A DNA stretch of 64,000 nucleotides from Nageia nagi (Eukaryota; Pinophyta), in contig JBITNC010000001.1 of NCBI GenBank assembly GCA_050084985.1, forward strand, positions 145,700,001 to 145,764,000. Reading direction: 5' to 3'. The stretch's first letter is position 1; each line of letters opens with the position of its first letter. This document shows, in pieces, positions 22,931 through 35,800 of this stretch. The notes beneath the pieces are model-generated. The model had not been told where the DNA came from and searched no databases. It saw nothing but the letters and a program-made list of their open reading frames with translations. Position numbers and translations under genes: made by a program.

Positions 22931-25900
22931 CATCCTTGGTGGGATCCAACTAGATGCAATAATCTATGTTCTCCCTTAATAGGCTTAGAAACTATTTCCA
23001 TGTTCTAGTGGTATTTTTACTATGTTCTTTAAATAGTCTTTCATTTCGCTCTTTCCAAATAGACCAACAGATATGGGATGGGATCAATGCCTATATTAGC
23101 TTGGATTTCTTATTATTACCTTCTAATATCCATTTCTTTAAAGTGTTAGCTAAAGAATAAGGGGTCACCCAATGGTGTTAGAGTTTAGAATTCACTATTT
23201 CCCATAGCTTCTCAGCATAGTCAAAATGGAGGAATATCTGTTTTAAAATTTCTTTAGCATTTTTACATAAAACACATCTACTTGGGAATCTCATCCCCTT
23301 TTTTTGAGAACTTCATTAGGATGGATCCTACCTAGAACAACTGCCCATAGGAAATTAGCCATTTTAGGGATTAAGACTTTTATCCATACACTAGCCCATA
23401 ATCTCTTTTTGGGATCTTTGTAGTTATGATTAAGGAAGTTATATCTGATCTTGATTGAGCACTCCACTTTTTTTCCTTTTTTATCAATCTAATGTAAATA
23501 ATACAATTTATGAGTGGTTTAAAGTAAAATTCTATCCAATATTTGAAGAAGCTTCTCTTATAATTCTGCTAGCAAGGGATTGTTGGGCAAAGGGATGGTC
23601 CATTACACTACATCATTGAGTTGAGAGATATAATTAACTATTCTAATACCAAGTCTAGTTTTAGTCCATAAGATTAAAGGATTCTATTCTGATTAATCAT
23701 CCAAATAAGTAGGGCCAAATTTTTTTTCATTCGAAAAGAATGTTATTTGCTCGTTATTAACTTCCCATATGGTTTTTGCTACTATGATATACATCATCTC
23801 CAACATATCATTCTAGAAGGAGGATCATTTAGGGGGATTCCTAAGGCTGATAAAAATATTAGTATCTTCAAGATATTTATTTTTCATATTTTAATCCACT
23901 CTCTACCTTCATTTTGACATAGTTTCCAAGCCAATTTCAATCTCATTGCTTGGTTGACTAGTCTAATTTGTCTGATCCCTAGGCGCCTTTAGCTTTTTTT
24001 TTGTACATCATCTCCCAAGACACTAAGGACATCCTTTTCTTATCCTTAGTACCTATATAAATGAATCTTTTACATGTTTGATCAATTTTCTCAGCCACAA
24101 GTGTAGGGATCTTAAATATGCTTATCATATACATTGGAATGCTTTGAAGAGAGGCTTTTGCATGTTGTATTTACCTAGCCATACTCAATAGTGCACCTTT
24201 CCATACTACTATTTCATTATTTATTATATCCAAAACTTTATCCAAAAAAATAATTTGAAATAGGCATTCAAATAGTGGCATTATGAGATAGGTGGCCATG
24301 AGATTTCTTATTTGACATTGAAAAATCTAGGATATTTCTTTGCTTCTCTAGGGGGAATATTGAAGAAGTAGATATTAGTTTTTTCATAATTAATTTTTAG
24401 ATAATAAGCTTCTTCATATTTATCTAAAATTGATTTTATTACTTGAAATTCTCTAATAATTACATTTTTTACCAAAATGGTATCATTATCAAATTGATGA
24501 TGGGTTATAGAAGATCAGTTTTATGTAGGTTTGATTCCTCTGATAATTCCAACTTGATTAGCTCTCTTCAGGGATCTTCCTAGAGTCTCAAACACTGTGA
24601 TAAATAGGTAAGGTGAAAGATCATACCTCTAGAGGAGTTGAAAAAACTATCTACTTCACCATTAGCTAAAATTAACAAAGTGGCTATTGAGATACATTTG
24701 CTTACCCATATTCTCCATTGATTTTGGAATCCAAATCTATCAAGGATTTGATCCAAAATTTTCTAGGAGACTATATCATAAGCCTTTTACATATCTAATT
24801 TAATGATCATGGAATATTCTTTAATAGTTTAGATAGAATTTAAATTTTTATGCATCAGGATAATTCCATAAAATATTTTTCTATCTCTTACAAAATCATC
24901 CTGCTCAATGAATATGATTTTAGAAAGAACTTCAACCATTCTATTTGCTAGTAATTTTGTAAATTATGTTACAAACATTGGTTGACCTACACTTCTTTAG
25001 GTTGCTTATTCCCTAAACTTTATGAGTGAGGGTTAAAAAAGTGGTGTTATAATATTTTAAGAGTGTATTATGTCATTGAAATTCTTGCATTACCTTCACT
25101 ACATCATTCCTGACAATATCCCAAAATTGATGAAAGAATCTTTTTGGAAAACCATCATGTCTTGGGGCTTTATCTTTTCCCATCATGAATACTATTGATG
25201 TAATTTCATCCCTAGATAAAGGTGCTAGTAATTTGATGTTATATTCTTCTATTATTAGAGAGGGTATATTTTCAAGAAGCTCTTTGGTTGTATTTTGATG
25301 TTTTTCTAATAAATTTGTGAGGAGGTTGTTATAGAAAGAAACTACCATATATTTGATTTTAGGTTTATTTTTTGTTATAATTTTATCCTCTCTTTCCAAT
25401 GTATAGATTTTATTGAAGGAATTTCTTCTTAAAGTTGATAGTTTAAACAATTTTCTATTTTGAGCCCCCTCTTTGATCCAAGATATTTTGGATTTTTGCT
25501 TCTAGAATATTTCTTCTATTTTAAGGATAAATTGGTATTGGTCATTAAGGGAGTTTTATTTTATTGTAATTTTCTAGGATCTTCCTTATATTAGGATAGT
25601 ATTTTCTATCAAATCAAGTTCTCTTTTTATTTTTACCTTCTCCTTCTCAATTTTCTTGAAGCTTTTTTTGCTCCAAATTTTTAAACTTTCTTTCAACATG
25701 CTAAGTTTCTTCTGAACTTGGAATATTTTTATCCCCTTTATCTCTATATTCTACCATACATCCATTCTCTTCCAAATGTGGGTGAATAAGACATATGGAT
25801 TGAAATCTAAATGAGGGTAACTTTTTGACATATGGGGATGCTTGTAGTAATAGAGGAATATGGTCTGATTCAATCTTAGTTTGATATAATAATACATAGT

Positions 25901-26503
25901 CTATAAACTTATCAAGCTAAGAGGAAGATCACATTACTTTTTCAACCTAAATTTGAATAAATTCCTTCATACACATGTTGTTCCAAGTAAATTATACTCA
26001 TTAAATCCAAATCAATTGAATTATTGCTATCCAAAAAATTCTCAAGATTAACCATGTCATTGTCTTTTTACCTTCCCCCACTAGATGTTTCATAATGATC
26101 AAGGATTATGTTAAAGTCACCCATAATTATCAATGGGACATCAAGGAATAGAATTCTATATTATGTTAGAAGATCAAACACTTTTCTTCTTTCCATAGAG
26201 TTATTATAAGCATATAGGTTAGTAATGAATATATTAGAGCAATTCATGCAAGGGTGGTTACCCAGTTTCATGGTGTTAGGGTCTTAAAGAGTCATTACTC
26301 TTCTTGAGGCTCCTTCTGAATCTTGCAATAGAAAATTAGCCTCCTTCCATATTTTCCTTTTTTGTGTCTATAATACTATCTTCTTTTACTTTTGATTCTC
26401 AAATTAAAACCATGTTTGGTTTTTTATAATACCAAATATTCTTAAAGGATCTTTATTTTTGAGGGGCATTGCAACCCCTTATGTTCCAAGATAAGATCTT
26501 CAT
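22930..26503 (-). pseudogene. LINE-B ORF2: endonuclease-reverse transcriptase remnant
   Basis: The minus-strand ATG at 26,503 begins MKILSWNIRGCNAP, a typical LINE endonuclease start. The endonuclease motif DVPLIIMGDFNIILDHYETS is intact at the GDFN core (26,110-26,121). The fragment at 25,450-25,073 is open for 125 codons: LLAPLSRDEITSIVFMMGKD, KAPRHDGFPKRFFHQFWD, marking the N-terminal reverse transcriptase domain. The catalytic FxDD motif reads FDNDTIL (24,482-24,493), with the first aspartate replaced. Near 23,400-22,960 a zf-RVT region reads RLWASVWIKVLIPKMANFLW, then HPNEVLKKRG and ISVGLFGKSE in shifted frames. Length is normal for plant LINEs. Confidence 0.88.
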
Positions 26504-26899
26504 TAAGGACCAAAATAGGCCATTTAGCTTTCAAGAAATATCTTATTTTGTGATTTGATTCATTACTTCCCCTAAGGAAGGTCTTCCTAGGTGGGCTTTC
26601 CCCATAATTGGCATTTTTGTAGTGTCTAAAATATTCCTAGCTTGGATATCCAATCCTATGTTTTGCTACTATGTAACCATAGCTATAGCTTGACTATTTA
26701 TATTTTTAGCCTTTTTTATGTCCCTTATGATCTCTTATTTACTTCCATATTTTTTCTTTTTTTTCAAAACATTATATATTGTATTCTATATTTTCCTTAT
26801 CGATTCCTTCTAGTATACCTAGGACTAGATAGATATTCTTACTAGTCGAGAGGGTGTGGCTTTAGTTATTTTCTTTTATCGATTTGTTTGCAATTTTTT

Positions 26900-27870
26900 A
26901 GGGAATTTTATTTTCTTCCTTCCTAAATATTTTCTTATTTTTCCAATAATTATTCTTCTATATTTTCCTCCATTCATTTTCTCCATTTTTTTCACATTAT
27001 CTGGTTTAATCTAGGCTCTTTTCTCTTTATGTCTAGATTTTATTTTTCTAGACAATATTTAGTATAGTGATAAAAGCTTTTACATATACCATATTGAAAT
27101 AAAAGGTTTTCATATAATATAGGCTAAATTCATTCTCAGCCATCTTTAATTTTTAATTTAACTTCAATCCTTAAGGGCATAGTAATATCCATATTAAAAA
27201 TAAATATAGCATCCATAAATTTCTATTTTAGATGTGTAGCTCTTTCAATAGTTACCAATGAAGCAACTACTTTAGCTACTCTTGATATAACACTTGGATG
27301 CCAATAGGATGGGTGTAATCCTTTTAATGAGACTTAGCTAGGTATAAGACTAAATTTTATTATTTTTGGCAAAAACCTTTTATCCTACTTCTTGATTGTA
27401 AGCCCTTTTTTTCATAGGAACCAAGGTCCTAAATCCATAAATTTATAAGGATCTTACTCAAATTGAAATTTGAATATAAGGAATTCCTTAGAAAGTGTGA
27501 TTAGGGAAATCTGCCCTTTAGTACTCCAATTATCATGAATCCAACACCAAAAAAGTTTGATCAAAGGTTTTATTCCAATGAATTTACCAACTAGGGCATT
27601 TTTGAAATTATTTTCTTCCACTTCAGTAATATTTTTAGGGATAGTGATACTTACTAATTCCTTGGTGAAATCAAGTTCTAGGACCTTTTTTATGGCCTCT
27701 TCTACAAATGGCTTTTCCTATAATAGCATACTTCACCATTCTCATGGAGTTTTTAGTTCTAGTCTCATTCTAGCTTTATCTATTGTGTTGCTTTGGTTGT
27801 TGGGCCACATCTCACCCAAAACCACTATGTCAAGATCAAATTTCACCCAAATTCTATTTCCTATTACTTT
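26900..27870 (-). pseudogene. LINE-B ORF1: DUF4283 and zinc knuckle remnant
   Basis: The minus strand reads EENNFKNALVGKFIGIKPLI, KLFWCWIHDNWSTKGQISLI, TLSKEFLIFKFQFE, then FMDLGPWFL, KKGLTIKK, RFLPKIIKFSLIPS, HPSYWHPSVISRVAKVVASL, TIERATHLK, and NMDITMPLRIEVKLKIKDG. This is the DUF4283 order. A knuckle-like LLFQYGICKSFYHYTKYCL follows at about 27,050-27,110, in which the first cysteine is replaced by tyrosine. Stops are few. ORF1 coats LINE RNA and comes just upstream of the ORF2 start. Confidence 0.82.
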
Positions 27871-27937
27871 GTGCTCTTTTTTTTGCATATGTTATTATGA
27901 ACCTTTTTAGAAGGAAGTTTACATTCTAGCTGTAGTT

Positions 27938-28057
27938 GACTATCTCTATAATATTATAAATGATTATATCTATAAAATTATAGATAATCACCTCTGTAAT
28001 ATTACATATGATAGTCTTTCTAATATTATTGATGTTAATCTTTTTAATATTGCATAC
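27938..28057. repeat. 24-bp minisatellite array 1 (5 units)
   Basis: Five contiguous units of 24 bp of the form gattatctctataatattatagat, with a conserved taatatta core. The second array at 28,694-28,811 uses the same unit in the same orientation. Confidence 0.8.
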
Positions 28058-28092
28058 ACTCATATATTTTTAACATTTTTATATATGGGTTA

Positions 28093-28345
28093 TAACAAAT
28101 TGATAAAAATAAATATGTCACTTTCTAAAGCCCATGAATTTAATCATATATCCCATATCAATATAAATGATATACCATGAGATAGGTATCAAAAAGATCT
28201 TTAAAATGAGTAGACACATGAACCATTTTAACTACAGCATGAATCCTCAAATGAAAAAAATATGGATGATCATCTGTACTAAAATGGAGATGCTTAGATG
28301 TATAAAAATATTGATCAATTTTATACAAATAGACATTTGTATTTA
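28093..28345 (+). repeat. Fold-back family, copy 1
   Basis: Shares the order aattgataaaaataaat..tcacttt..ccatga, aatgatataccat, tc.tttaaaat.agtag, cctcaaa.g with 29,990-30,250 on the same strand, at roughly 65-70% identity. No coding content recognised. Confidence 0.55.
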
Positions 28346-28435
28346 CCATAAATGATTGTCTACATTTTACTTCTCCGTAGGATATTAATTTTTTTATAAA
28401 TATAAGTGAAAAATAGTTAATTATACCCCCTATAG

Positions 28436-28566
28436 TTTTATAAGAACTCACCTTGAAATGATAAATAATTTTATATTTATAGACATTATCACTAATTATA
28501 TCTACTATATATATATTATATCTACACATATCTACTATATATTTATAGAACTCACCTTGAAATGAT
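28436..28566. repeat. Direct repeat of about 25 bp
   Basis: ttataagaactcaccttgaa at 28,436 and ttatagaactcaccttgaa at 28,543 repeat about 107 bp apart, both followed by atgat. Between them lies a run of (ta)n and atctactata units. Confidence 0.65.
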
Positions 28567-28693
28567 TTCTTAACATGATCAAACTTGTTAGGAATCAAAT
28601 CTAGGATACATCCCTATGGATAATCATCTCTTTTTCACTAAAGACACTCATGTCTAAGTAATTACAAACAATTTTCTCTGAGTAATCAGAGAT

Positions 28694-28811
28694 AATCATC
28701 TATGTAATATTGCATATGATTATCTCTATAATATTATAGATGATCCTTAATAATATTACAGATGATTTTGTTTGTAATATTATAGATAATCATCTTTTTA
28801 ATATTACATAC
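28694..28811. repeat. 24-bp minisatellite array 2 (5 units)
   Basis: Five units, four of 24 bp and one of 22 bp, matching array 1 at 27,938. The two arrays are about 750 bp apart and enclose fold-back copy 1. Confidence 0.8.
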
Positions 28812-29985
28812 GGTTATATGGTTAAGTGCAAGAAGATGGGTCCACTTAAAGTGGATATTTCATGTTAAAAAAAAAATGGCCTAAAATTAAATTTCTTTAT
28901 GTAAAATGAAAATTGTCAATCTTTAAAAACCAAATTTTTTTTTTGGCTCATGTCACTTAACCAAAAATAAAATTTCATTTTTTAAAGATCAAAATTTTGA
29001 TTCATAATGAAATTTCATTATTTTTTAATGTTAATTTGAAATGAAATTCCATCTCATTTTAACTTTTAAAAATAAGAAATTTAATTATGAACCAAAGTTT
29101 TATAATTTAAATTTAGGTCTGAATTTAGATATGGGAAAGGCTTGATGGGCCAAGTCTTAGCCTTGGACCTAAAACTTCTTATTCATGGTAATGGGCATGA
29201 CAAATCATGAGTTTCAAAAAATGCCTGATCAATTTTTTTGATGAGCTTTTTCATGAAATTAAAACTTATTTTAGATTCAAGAGTGCATATTACAAATATT
29301 TATTTTTTTATAATTTGATTATATTTTATATTTTTAAATTAATTTTCAATGAAATTGATCTTTAAACTTGAAACATTAGATTTTATTACTTTTTTAATAA
29401 CTTTTTGTTTTAGAGGAATTATGAAAAACAATTATATGTGTATAATCTATAGATAATTATCTATTAAATAATTTAACATTTTTAGAAAAAGGATAAGTTT
29501 AGGTCAAATTATGCATGTCATATATTGGTGCTTTTTGAAACAATAATTAGGGGTAGTAAAAAATTAATAAAAAATAAAATATTTAGGTAAAAATTATGAA
29601 AAAATATCCTTCACAATATTCAGTGTGTTAGGATTCTTTTCCCAAAAGGATTTTAAAGGATATTATATTTTATGTCAAAATATACTTGTTGTAGAAGAAC
29701 ATGGTATGGTCATAAAATAGCACATTTTAAACGGTGGCTTTTATAAGTGCCTATTATAAAGAAATTTCTATCAACTATGTATTGCAATAAATTACATATT
29801 TAAAAACTACATTCCAAGAAGTACAATTTTACCTGATTCATATTTTTTAAGATTCCATCACTAAGGGCTTCAAAAGTCTACATAAATTATGATCAAAGAT
29901 GAAAATCAAGGAAAGCATGTCTAGTTTTTGGCCATTTCGTGGACCCATTTGCATTTTTAACCCTTGAATTTAAGAACTATACAAA
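28812..29985. other. AT-rich stretch without recognised features
   Basis: No open frame of note and no recognised domain on either strand. Confidence 0.5.
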
Positions 29986-29989
29986 TTTA

Positions 29990-30430
29990 TAAAAAAAGAA
30001 TTAGTCACTTTTTAAATCCTTTGAGCTTTATCATAGGTCCTAATTCAATGTGAATGATATACCATTGAATAGCTCTCAAAAATCTATTTAAAATAAGTAG
30101 TTACATGACCCCTTTTGAGTATTGAATGACTCCTCAAAGGTAAAAAATATAGATAGTAATTTGTAGTAAAATGTAAGTGCTTGTTTGCATAAGAATTTTG
30201 ATGAGATTTATGTAGACATCCATCTACATTTTATTTTATATCATCTATATATTTAGTCTTTGATACTCATTCATGGGTAAAAAGCATAATGCAACTACTT
30301 TTTTTAAAGGTCTTTTCAAGAGCTATCTATGGTATGTCATTTACATAAATCTAAGACTTGTGATAAAAATCATGTGCTCTAAAAAGTGATTAATTTATTT
30401 TTATCAATTTCTAAAGTGCATGATTTTCAA
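29990..30430. repeat. Imperfect inverted repeat (fold-back), copies 2 and 3
   Basis: The left arm 29,990-30,250 and the right arm 30,255-30,430 are reverse complements over about 165 bp with roughly 70% identity. Paired landmarks are gaatgatataccattgaata and its counterpart at about 30,330 (tatctatggtatgtcattta on the plus strand), and aaaagtgattaattt against aattagtcacttttt. The structure could fold into a long hairpin. Copy 1 at 28,093 is a third family member. Confidence 0.6.
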
Positions 30431-31060
30431 TAAATATCCAATTGAAGATACTCGTATGCATAAAAACAAATACTTATATGTATGAATGTGTGTGTGTGTA
30501 TTTAAAAATTTATTATTTCACTAAATAATAATATATGATATCTCTAACATATTAAAATTTATATGATAGTGAGGAAATCACTTTCAGAAAGGAGGCATAC
30601 AGGAACCATAACTAAAAGGGAACATCCTATAATAAATTATAAAGGGCTTTTTACTATATTTATTTTGTATAATTTTTATGTAATGGTTTGCTCCTATCAA
30701 AACATGATAAGTGTTGAAATAAATACTTGATGTTATCTCTTTTTATGAATTCTTTTCCTTGATGCACTTTGCCTCAAAATCTAAGCTTATTTGTTTTGGG
30801 AAAATGAACATTGTCTATATTTTTGCTACATAATACAAGAATGTATGTGTTCATTTTATAATGATAATATTTCTTTGGTATATTATATTTGATAGACTGG
30901 TCTTACATTTTTAAAAAAATAAACATCAAGATAAATATGAGAAGTATATAACAAGGAATAATCCTTCCAATAGCATTAATATAGCATCCATCAATTACAA
31001 TATTGTCATTATATATTATCCATCATGTACAATATGTTTTCTTCTAAGATTACATTCAAT
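30430..31060. other. AT-rich stretch, short (gt)n tract
   Basis: A short (gt)n run occurs near 30,488. Nothing else recognised. Confidence 0.45.
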
Positions 31061-31066
31061 TACAAA

Positions 31067-31456
31067 TCACCTTTTTTCATCTACAACATTTGGGATAACA
31101 TATATTTGATTGCTATGATGAGGTAAAATATAAGGCTCTTTATTGTCAGGGAAAGTGCATGTAGAGTTGATTACAAAGTAATCAATAGGTATATGATGCA
31201 AGATTTTTCTTATATTGAGTATCAAAATACTTATATTTAAATATCGCACATTGGAATTTTCTTGAATTTTTCTAATATATTTAAATTTTTTTTGTATTAA
31301 ATTTGTATCTCTTGAACTTGCATGACTCTCTTGGTCAAAATCATCCATCACTCCATAATCAAATATCATTCTTTTCTCATCATTATTTTCAATTATGAAG
31401 TGTTGACCATATGTCCACATTGTAGGAAAGAAAAATGCCTGCACATATTTAAACAA
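31067..31456 (-). pseudogene. CACTA transposon DUF4216-like fragment
   Basis: An open minus-strand frame of 129 codons. The first half reads MIFDYGVMDDFDQESHASSR then DTNLIQKKFKYIRKIQE, like the stretch leading into DUF4216 in CACTA (En/Spm) transposases (GV.A....SS..D.NP....YYG.I..I). The end reads DNKEPYILPHHSNQIYVIPN, similar to the EPFILASQAEQVFYV motif of DUF4216. The middle (STCTFPDN) fits less well. It appears to be an isolated C-terminal piece of a TNP2-type protein; other transposase domains and terminal CACTA motifs were not found nearby. The call rests on motif resemblance only. Confidence 0.6.
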
Positions 31457-31699
31457 AAAAGGTTATTAGTGCAATATATTTATATTTTTTTTCAAAATAA
31501 AGTAATAAAAATATTAATAAAAATAATTACCTCAAAAATACATTAAATAGTGAAATTAAACCTTTTATAATAAAGGGGCTCTAAGTTTTTGTTCTACTCT
31601 TTTCGCAACTAAGAGGTAGTAAGAGTGATTTTTAGCTTCTCTCTTCATCCCATTTGGGCTCCCTTTTAGGATGCAGTGTGGTGCATATGAAGGAAAGAA

Positions 31700-32480
31700 T
31701 AAAGCTAAAATTAAATAATGCCCCCATCTCAAAAGGGAATGGTGAAATATTTTTACATAAGATCATCATAAATTAGAAGAAGAAATTGGTTCATACTAGA
31801 AAGAAAAATAGTTTCCAATGAAGTATGAATTATCATCCCTAAGGATTTGATAAATAAGGAAATGAAGAATAGTAAAAATACCCTAATTGGTTAATTTGTA
31901 TGAATTAGACCTAGAATTGAGATGATTCACCAATGGATGAAGGAAAAATTGTTAACAAAAGGCTTTTAATGGGACCATGGTTTCTAGGGAGAAAAGGATT
32001 AACTTTAAAATTATGGTACAAGGTATTAAGACTAGAAATTGAAAATGTTAACTTAATGCCCACCTAGATTAGCTTCCCAGGCCTACCGATGGAATACTAG
32101 GCTACTCCTGTAGTAGCTAGCCTTTTAAAGTTAGAAGGCAAACTCATCTAAAATAAGAATGATAGATTATAGAGTATGTGTTAATATTGATATAATGAAG
32201 AAAAAGGATCTTTTCAGATGAAGAGGAAGGAGGAGCATGGGAGCAAGAGGTGATATATAAAAACTTACATTTTCAATATTCATTCCATAAATAATATCAT
32301 TACTATGCAAATGATTGTCTTGAACAAAATCCAAAATACTAATTACTACTAAATTACAATAAAAAATGGGGGAAATAAAAAAGGACAAATGGAATCTAGT
32401 AAAATGATTAGGATAGAGGAAAAATAATTTCAATAACAACAAGAATAAGTAATATGTCAAGAAAAATAGTAATGGAAAGA
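31700..32480 (+). pseudogene. LINE-C ORF1: DUF4283 remnant
   Basis: Plus-strand frames give NTLIG, then IRPRIEMIHQWMKEKLLTKG, MGPWFLGRKGLTLKLWYKVL, RLEIENVNLMPT, ISFPGLPMEY and TPVVASLLKLEGKLI, the DUF4283 pattern. A degraded knuckle (VIYKNLHFQYSFHK, then NDC) lies at about 32,250-32,320, with its first cysteines lost. Frame shifts and stops separate the blocks. Confidence 0.72.
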
Positions 32481-32889
32481 ATGATGAGAAAGAAATGACT
32501 AAATAAAAAGGAAAGAATCCATTTGCACCTTTGGAAATCTGATATTTGATGATGATACAACTAAATAAATTTAGGAAATTAATACTAAAAACTTAAAAGA
32601 AATGATGGATATTGAAATAATCATAGATGAAGCATATGGTGATGTAATCTATTGAATAAGAAAAAATATTCAAATAGATGAAGGAGAAACCCAAACCACC
32701 CACCAAGTAGATGAAGTTCCTTTGATATAATAAACTAACCATTAAAAGATGCCAAATGCAAGCCAAATAGGCCCTACACAACCTTTAGAATAAAATTTGG
32801 GTGTAGAAGACCATAGTAGACATTCCCAATGGTATCCAAACTAGTTTGGATCAAAGTGAAGTCTTCCCAACTTAATGGAAGTTCTCAAC

Positions 32890-35800
32890 TAAGATATTAG
32901 GGGGTGTAATGATCCCAAAAAAATATATATCTTTTTGAGACTAATGGAAAGATATCAAACTTGAAATTGTGCTAATTCAAGAATTAAAATTGAAAAAAGA
33001 TACGATCATAGATATCAAAAGGAAACTATGGAGAAGGTGCAAACTCTGTATAAAGAGTAGCTAAAGAGGCATTTAAAGGGCTGGTCCCTCTATGGAATCC
33101 TAAATAAATTGAATTCTTGAGCCCACCTTTCCTTCATCAATCCAAAAAGTTCATTCATCTCTTTTTTAGAATAAAATAATTTGATTTGTCTTGTATCATC
33201 ACCAATACATATGCTCCAAATGACCTTGGAGAAAGGAAATGCACCTTCCTTAATATTTTAGAGGATAGAAAAATATTTTTAGAATGAACTTGGTTAATTA
33301 TAGGTGATTTTAACACAATTATTCATCAATATGATAAAAAGTAGGAGGACTAGAAATTCAAAGTAATTTTGATGCTTTTAGAGACTATCTAAATGACATG
33401 TTGATGGATCCTAAATTATATGGAACTAATTTTACTTAAAATAATTTAAGATTGAAAGAGAACTATATCCAAATCAAAATAGATAGAGCTTTATGTTTAG
33501 TAGATTAGTTTCTCCCAATTTCCCAATCATTCCCTCATTAATAAAACTAAAATCTCTTCTAATCATACTCCCATACTCCTTCAATCCCCACTCCTAAAAA
33601 AAGTTTATTCCTTTTAGATTTGAAAATATATGGCTCATCAAATCTTCCCTTCTTAACCTTATTGAAAAATGATGGAGTATTGAAGTAGATGGAACTAATA
33701 TATTTTAGGTATCCTATAAGCTAAAACATGTAAAGTCTAATCTAAAAATTTTGAATAGATAAACCTTAAAACTATAGATAGACAAAAGGAAGAGATTAAA
33801 CTAGAATTTGATAGATTAAAATAAGTGACTCAAAGTATAGGTAGAATTGAGGAAATGGTATTTATGGAGAGAGAACTAGATATTAAATATCATAAAATTA
33901 TCTTTTAGGAGGAACTTCATTGGAAATAGAAATTTTGCAATGACTAGTTAAAAGTTGGGGATCACAACATATTTTTTTTTCATGATGATAACTATGAAAT
34001 ATAGAGCCTATAACAATATAAAAAGGATTCAATATCATGATTGAAGTATCATTAAAGATTAAAGCATCATGAAATATAGTATTATTCAGTTCTATAAGGA
34101 TCTTCTTATTCAACAAGTCAAATGATGACCAAGAAGTAGCTAAAGCCCTTATGGCCAACATTACCTAAAAGGTCATAGAGGAGGAAAATGGGAAACTAAT
34201 AGCTCCATTCATAGAGGATGAAATTATTTTTTCCTTCTTTATAATGGGGAAAGATAAAGCCCCAAGCCTTGATGGTTTTTATCTTAATTTGTTCTAAACT
34301 TTTCTAGGAAATAGTAGAAGAAGATGTAATTAGTACTATTCAAAAATTTCAAGAAAATAATATTCTTCTAACAAGTTGGAATGCAAATTCTCTATCACTC
34401 ATCCTAAAATCTCATGATACCTTAAATATAAAGGAAATTATATCTATTAGCCTTTGCAACAACTTATACTAGTTAATTGCAAACATTTCAGCTAATAGAA
34501 TCCAAGAATTACCACATAAACATATTTTGGATGAACAAGATGGCATTTCTAGAGGAAGATAAATAGTTGATGAAATTATCATTATGCATGATATAACCCA
34601 TTACATCAATTATAAAAGAGAATAGGCAATGATACTAAAACTAGACATGTAGAAGGCCTACTATAGAGTATCTTATAGTTTTTTAGATCAAATATGGGTA
34701 AATTTTGACTTGAATGAAATATGGAGGAAATGAATCCAAGTATGCACCTCAATGATGTATTTATTTGTACTAATAAATGAAGGGAAATTTGGATTCTTTA
34801 ATGCAAATATAGGACTTAGAAAAGGAGACTCAATCTTCCCATACTTGTTCATTTTCCTCATTAAGGTATTGGATGGATTTGAAAGCATCCATACTAGCCA
34901 GTAGAATAGGTGTCACCCTGGCCTACAATTGCTCACCAATATCTCATTATAAATTCATAAATTATACAATTATAAATGTATAGGCCAATATTAATGAAGA
35001 AAAATAATTTAAAAGGATCCTACATGTATATAAGAAAGCTTCCAACCAAAAACAAATTATGAAAAGATCCACATCTTCTTTCTAAAACCATTATATATGT
35101 GAGAAAATTGAATAGCCCAAGTATTTAACTACTAAATTGGTAATCTTCCATAAATATACCTTAGTATGCCTTTGTTTGTTAGGAGGATAAAAAAATATTT
35201 TTAAAATGGCATACCAAATAGATTTAAGAAAAAAATAGTGGGATGGAAAGGAGCAGTGCTCAATTTCATAGGTAAAATTCAACTAGTCAATGCTACCTTC
35301 CAAAGTATCTTGTTAAATATGTCCAATATCTTCACAATCCCTACATTAGTTGCCTAAAAAATAGATTATATCTATCAAAATTTCTTTTGGATAGGAATTT
35401 AGGAGAAAATGAAGATGTTCTTAGTAGCTTGGCCTCTTGTCTATAAACAAAATTAGATGGAGGTTTGGGTATTAGGAATATTGAATGGATAAACAAAGCA
35501 CCTAGAATGAAGCTCTCCTAAAGGATGGAGAGTGGCATGGAAAATGAATGGGAAATTTTTTTTAGGTTCAAATATATGATGTGAAGGAAGAACCTTATTA
35601 GCTTCTTTAACCCTCTGAAAGAATCTACTTTCTAGAATGGTCTCTTGGATATAATATATATAATATGAAAGAACTCAAAATAGGAGATAAGAAAAGGAGA
35701 TAAAGTTCTATTTTGGGAAGATATTTGGATTCACAATACCCCACTTGCCTAATATAATTCCCTCAAGTTAGTAATTGAATGGAATAAGATTAATTTAGGA

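Larger units (their letters stand above)
22930..27900 (-). mobile_element. LINE-B (L1-type non-LTR retrotransposon), dead
   Basis: Minus-strand ORF1 with DUF4283 and knuckle region (about 27,870-26,900) is followed by ORF2 (26,503-22,930). This is the most readable of the three LINEs. No clear poly(A) or target duplication was found. Confidence 0.85.

Noticed and set aside
28158-28598. 146-codon minus-strand open frame
   Set aside because: It spans a fold-back copy and AT-rich repeats, has no domain, and its homologous copy at 29,990 has no matching frame that I could see.
27938-28811. CRISPR-like array
   Set aside because: The 24-bp units are contiguous without spacers, and the genomic context is plant.
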